Positions 63,608 through 64,000 of a DNA stretch of 64,000 bases are shown piece by piece. Below the pieces are notes generated by a model that saw only the letters and a program-made list of their open reading frames with translations, did no database searches and was not told the DNA's origin. The position numbers and the translations under genes were made by a program. Within the stretch, counting starts at the first letter, position 1; the number at the start of each line of letters is the position of its first letter. Origin of the DNA: Prevotella sp. P6B1 (GTDB taxonomy: Bacteria; Bacteroidota; Bacteroidia; Bacteroidales; Bacteroidaceae); assembly GCF_000702825.1 (NCBI RefSeq), contig NZ_JNKF01000012.1:372001-436000 (forward strand), in the 5' to 3' direction.

Positions 63608-63639
63608 TTTGGAAGATTGGATGAAAAGCGTTAATTTTG
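63608..63639 (+). promoter_or_regulatory. Promoter of the divergent sensor-regulator (TTTG-N20-TAATTTTG)
   Basis: TTTG at 63608-63611, 20-nt spacer and TAATTTTG at 63632-63639 match the Bacteroidetes consensus, 27 nt before the ATG at 63667. Confidence 0.72.
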
Positions 63640-63666
63640 CAGTCCATAAAACCAAGTTTCTAACTC

Positions 63667-64000
63667 ATGAATTCAAATCATCGCATACGAGTGACGTACA
63701 TACTGCTACTGATTACCATTGTGGTCGCATCGTTCCAAACGGTACGTGCAGAAAGCTTCGTCCCCATCCTGTCCAACTACACCTCATTCGACTATAATGC
63801 CGGATTACAGAACTGGTCGATAACACAAGACGAAAACGGCATAATCCATGTGGGCAACAACTCGGGGATGCTATCCTTTGACGGGTATCACTGGACTTTA
63901 TCGCAGTTGCCAGGACAATTGGTGGCCCGATCGCTGATGGCCGATAGCAGTCGCATCTATGTAGGTTCTTATCAGCAGTTCGGTTACTTCGAACGTAAGC
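63667..64000 (+). CDS. Beta-propeller sensor-type regulator, N-terminal part (runs off window)
   Basis: The frame from the ATG at 63667 stays open to the last base, giving 111 residues of a longer protein. A signal peptide or first membrane helix (YILLLITIVVASFQTVRA) is followed by the start of a periplasmic two-component-regulator-type beta-propeller: YTSFDYNAGLQNWSITQDEN, then GNNSGMLSFDGYHWTLSQLP. Such N-termini belong either to hybrid two-component systems or to single-chain LuxR-type sensors with a Y_Y_Y domain; the missing C-terminus would decide. Position divergent to a SusC operon makes it the likely regulator of the beta-1,2-glucan genes. Confidence 0.75.
   Translation, partial: MNSNHRIRVTYILLLITIVVASFQTVRAESFVPILSNYTSFDYNAGLQNWSITQDENGIIHVGNNSGMLSFDGYHWTLSQLPGQLVARSLMADSSRIYVGSYQQFGYFERK

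Overview
The window looks like a chromosomal segment of a Prevotella/Segatella-type member of the Bacteroidales. The evidence is six kinds of Bacteroidetes hallmark: SusC/SusD pairs, SusR-like membrane regulators (DUF6377 type), a LytS/LytR-type two-component pair, -7 boxes of the form TAnnTTTG (several with a TTTG -33 element about 20 nt upstream), weak Shine-Dalgarno signals, and a predominance of Sec-exported lipoproteins. No rRNA, tRNA, CRISPR array, phage module or intact insertion sequence was recognised.

Layout. (1) 1-20.4 kb: an amino-sugar/chitin-type polysaccharide utilisation locus (PUL). It holds the 3' end of a GH9 hydrolase, a short membrane-anchored AraC-type regulator with a degenerate receiver domain, a ROK sugar kinase, a glucosamine-6-phosphate deaminase, an FHS-family sugar transporter, two consecutive SusC/SusD pairs, an IPT/TIG surface lipoprotein, a PIG-L deacetylase-like protein, a GH18-ThuA fusion and a convergent second GH18. 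(2) 20.6-35.1 kb: a PUL with the order regulator / SusC / SusD / GH30 / surface glycan-binding lipoprotein / GH3 / second regulator, which matches the known beta-1,6-glucan loci of Bacteroides. (3) 35.2-41.6 kb: an efflux operon (TolC, membrane fusion protein, MacB-type ATPase and permease) with its own LytS/LytTR two-component system. (4) 41.7-46.4 kb: housekeeping and solitary genes (class II fructose-bisphosphate aldolase, alanine dehydrogenase, a GH43-like lipoprotein, TrmO). (5) 46.4-55.2 kb: an accessory, AT-richer region built from pieces of Rhs/YD-repeat polymorphic toxin genes. It has two toxin-tip genes, several putative immunity proteins (one ankyrin-repeat lipoprotein), and four copies of a truncated Rhs-like leader, separated by short recurring boundary sequences. 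(6) 55.2-64 kb: a minus-strand SusC/SusD/GH144/GH3 operon, predicted to act on beta-1,2-glucan, with a divergent sensor-regulator gene that runs off the right end.

How the parts fit together. Regions 1 and 2 would together attack chitin or chito-oligosaccharides and beta-1,6-glucan, both of which are fungal cell-wall polymers; region 6 adds a third glucan. Products of region 1 would be phosphorylated by the ROK kinase and deaminated to fructose-6-phosphate. The most unusual part is the Rhs cassette region (47.6-55.2 kb). Its repeated leaders, recurring boundary motif and an internally deleted orphan tip suggest recombination-driven turnover of toxin and immunity modules. Functional calls rest on reading the translated proteins and recalled family knowledge; no database search was possible.
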